From: an uncultured Oscillospiraceae bacterium
GTDB taxonomy: Bacteria > Bacillota > Clostridia > Oscillospirales > Oscillospiraceae
Direction of reading: 5' to 3'
Assembly: GCA_934574095.1 (NCBI GenBank)
Contig: CAKTMW010000048.1
Location: 1 to 12,799, forward strand
DNA length: 12,799 nucleotides
Part shown: piece by piece, positions 12,203 to 12,799 of the stretch
Layout: every line of letters starts with the position of its first letter
Numbering within the stretch: position 1 is the first letter of the stretch
Notes under the pieces: model-generated
What the model saw: only the letters and a program-made list of their open reading frames with translations
Databases searched by the model: none
What the model was told of the DNA's origin: nothing
Program-made: the position numbers and the translations under genes

Positions 12203-12799
12203 TTACAGAGTCTCCTTGATCTTCACTGCGATCTGGTCGGCAGTCAGGCCGTATTCCCGCAGCACGTCGGCGGCCTTGCCGGACTGGCCGAACTGGTCGT
12301 TGACGCCGATTTTCTTGAACTTGCAGCAGACCTTGCCCATCAGCGCGTCGGCCACGGCGTCGCCCAGGCCGCCGATGACGCTGTGTTCCTCTACGGTGAC
12401 GACCTTGCCGCACTTCTCGGCGTACTTCAGCACACAGTCGGCGTCCAGGGGCTTGATTGTGTGCATGTTGATGACGCTGATCTCGATACCCTCGGCGGCC
12501 AGCAGCTTGGCGGTCTCCAGCGCTTCGTTGACCATCAGGCCGCAGGCGAACACCGCCGCGTCCTTGCCTTCCCGCAGAACGTTGGCTTTGCCGATCTCGA
12601 AGGGATAGTCCTCCTCGAACACAGGCGTTGCCAAGCGGGCCAGACGCATATAAACGGGGCCCTGGAACTCCGCCAGCGCGAAGGTGGCCTTGCGGGCCTC
12701 GTTGGCGTCGGCGGGAACGATAACGGTCATGCCGGGGATCATGCGCATCAGACCGATATCCTCGATGGACTGGTGGCTGCCGCCATCCTCGCCCACGGA
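12203..12799 (-). CDS. Transketolase, C-terminal subunit (5' end outside window)
   Basis: The C-terminal 198 residues of the second subunit of a split transketolase, which transfers two-carbon ketol units in the non-oxidative pentose phosphate pathway with thiamine diphosphate. The reading frame is open to the window edge. The pyrimidine-binding domain ends with GEDGGSHQSIEDIGLMR and IPGMTVIVPADANEA, the classic transketolase block. The C-terminal domain includes VFACGLMVNEALETAKLLAA, INMHTIKPLDADCVLKYAEK and VVTVEEHSVIGGLGDAVADA. In clostridia the two halves are normally separate adjacent genes; the N-terminal subunit should lie just beyond the window. 1-Deoxyxylulose-5-phosphate synthase and E1-beta dehydrogenases share this fold, but the motif set favours transketolase. 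Confidence 0.9.
   Translation of the reverse strand, partial: SVGEDGGSHQSIEDIGLMRMIPGMTVIVPADANEARKATFALAEFQGPVYMRLARLATPVFEEDYPFEIGKANVLREGKDAAVFACGLMVNEALETAKLLAAEGIEISVINMHTIKPLDADCVLKYAEKCGKVVTVEEHSVIGGLGDAVADALMGKVCCKFKKIGVNDQFGQSGKAADVLREYGLTADQIAVKIKETL

Overview
The window looks like the chromosome of an endospore-forming, GC-rich Firmicute of class Clostridia, probably an anaerobic gut member of the Oscillospiraceae. The evidence is the clostridial pair SipL plus SpoIVA, a 24-residue SpoVM, a choloylglycine-hydrolase-family enzyme, a PPi-type phosphofructokinase, a split transketolase, and strong AGGAGG-type ribosome binding sites. The taxonomic placement is inference from gene content; no rRNA is present.

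Layout from left to right: (1) the end of rpsB and all of tsf (+), separated by a strong hairpin and closed by a bidirectional terminator. (2) A 64-aa single-span membrane protein (-) with its own good sigma-A promoter. (3) A sporulation group on the + strand: a 50-aa two-span cysteine-rich protein, the 24-aa spoVM only 4 nt after it, then sipL (DUF3794 repeats plus a C-terminal LysM). (4) An insert on the - strand: a choloylglycine hydrolase/penicillin acylase-family enzyme and a TetR-type regulator, with a 168-bp hairpin-forming, TTAA-flanked MITE-like element just upstream of the hydrolase ribosome binding site. (5) spoIVA (+), then coaX (+) after a hairpin. (6) Central carbon metabolism: pfp (-) and fba (+), divergent, sharing a 168-174-bp regulatory gap with a perfect 10-bp inverted repeat. 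(7) An ECF sigma/anti-sigma pair (-), in which the sigma gene carries a 2-bp frameshift. (8) A small zinc-ribbon protein (-) coupled to the C-terminal half of a split transketolase (-) that runs out of the window.

How the genes work together: SpoVM, SipL and SpoIVA are the three proteins known to build or anchor the basement layer of the spore coat on the forespore membrane. SpoVM senses membrane curvature, SpoIVA is the polymerising ATPase, and SipL is the clostridial partner that binds SpoIVA through its LysM domain. All three lie within about 5.3 kb here, interrupted only by the hydrolase/TetR/MITE block. The unnamed 50-aa protein that precedes spoVM is the best candidate for something undescribed. 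The right half holds pfp, fba and transketolase, i.e. glycolysis and non-oxidative pentose phosphate metabolism.

No tRNA, rRNA, CRISPR array, phage or complete insertion sequence was seen. No stretch longer than 300 bases lacks an annotated feature.
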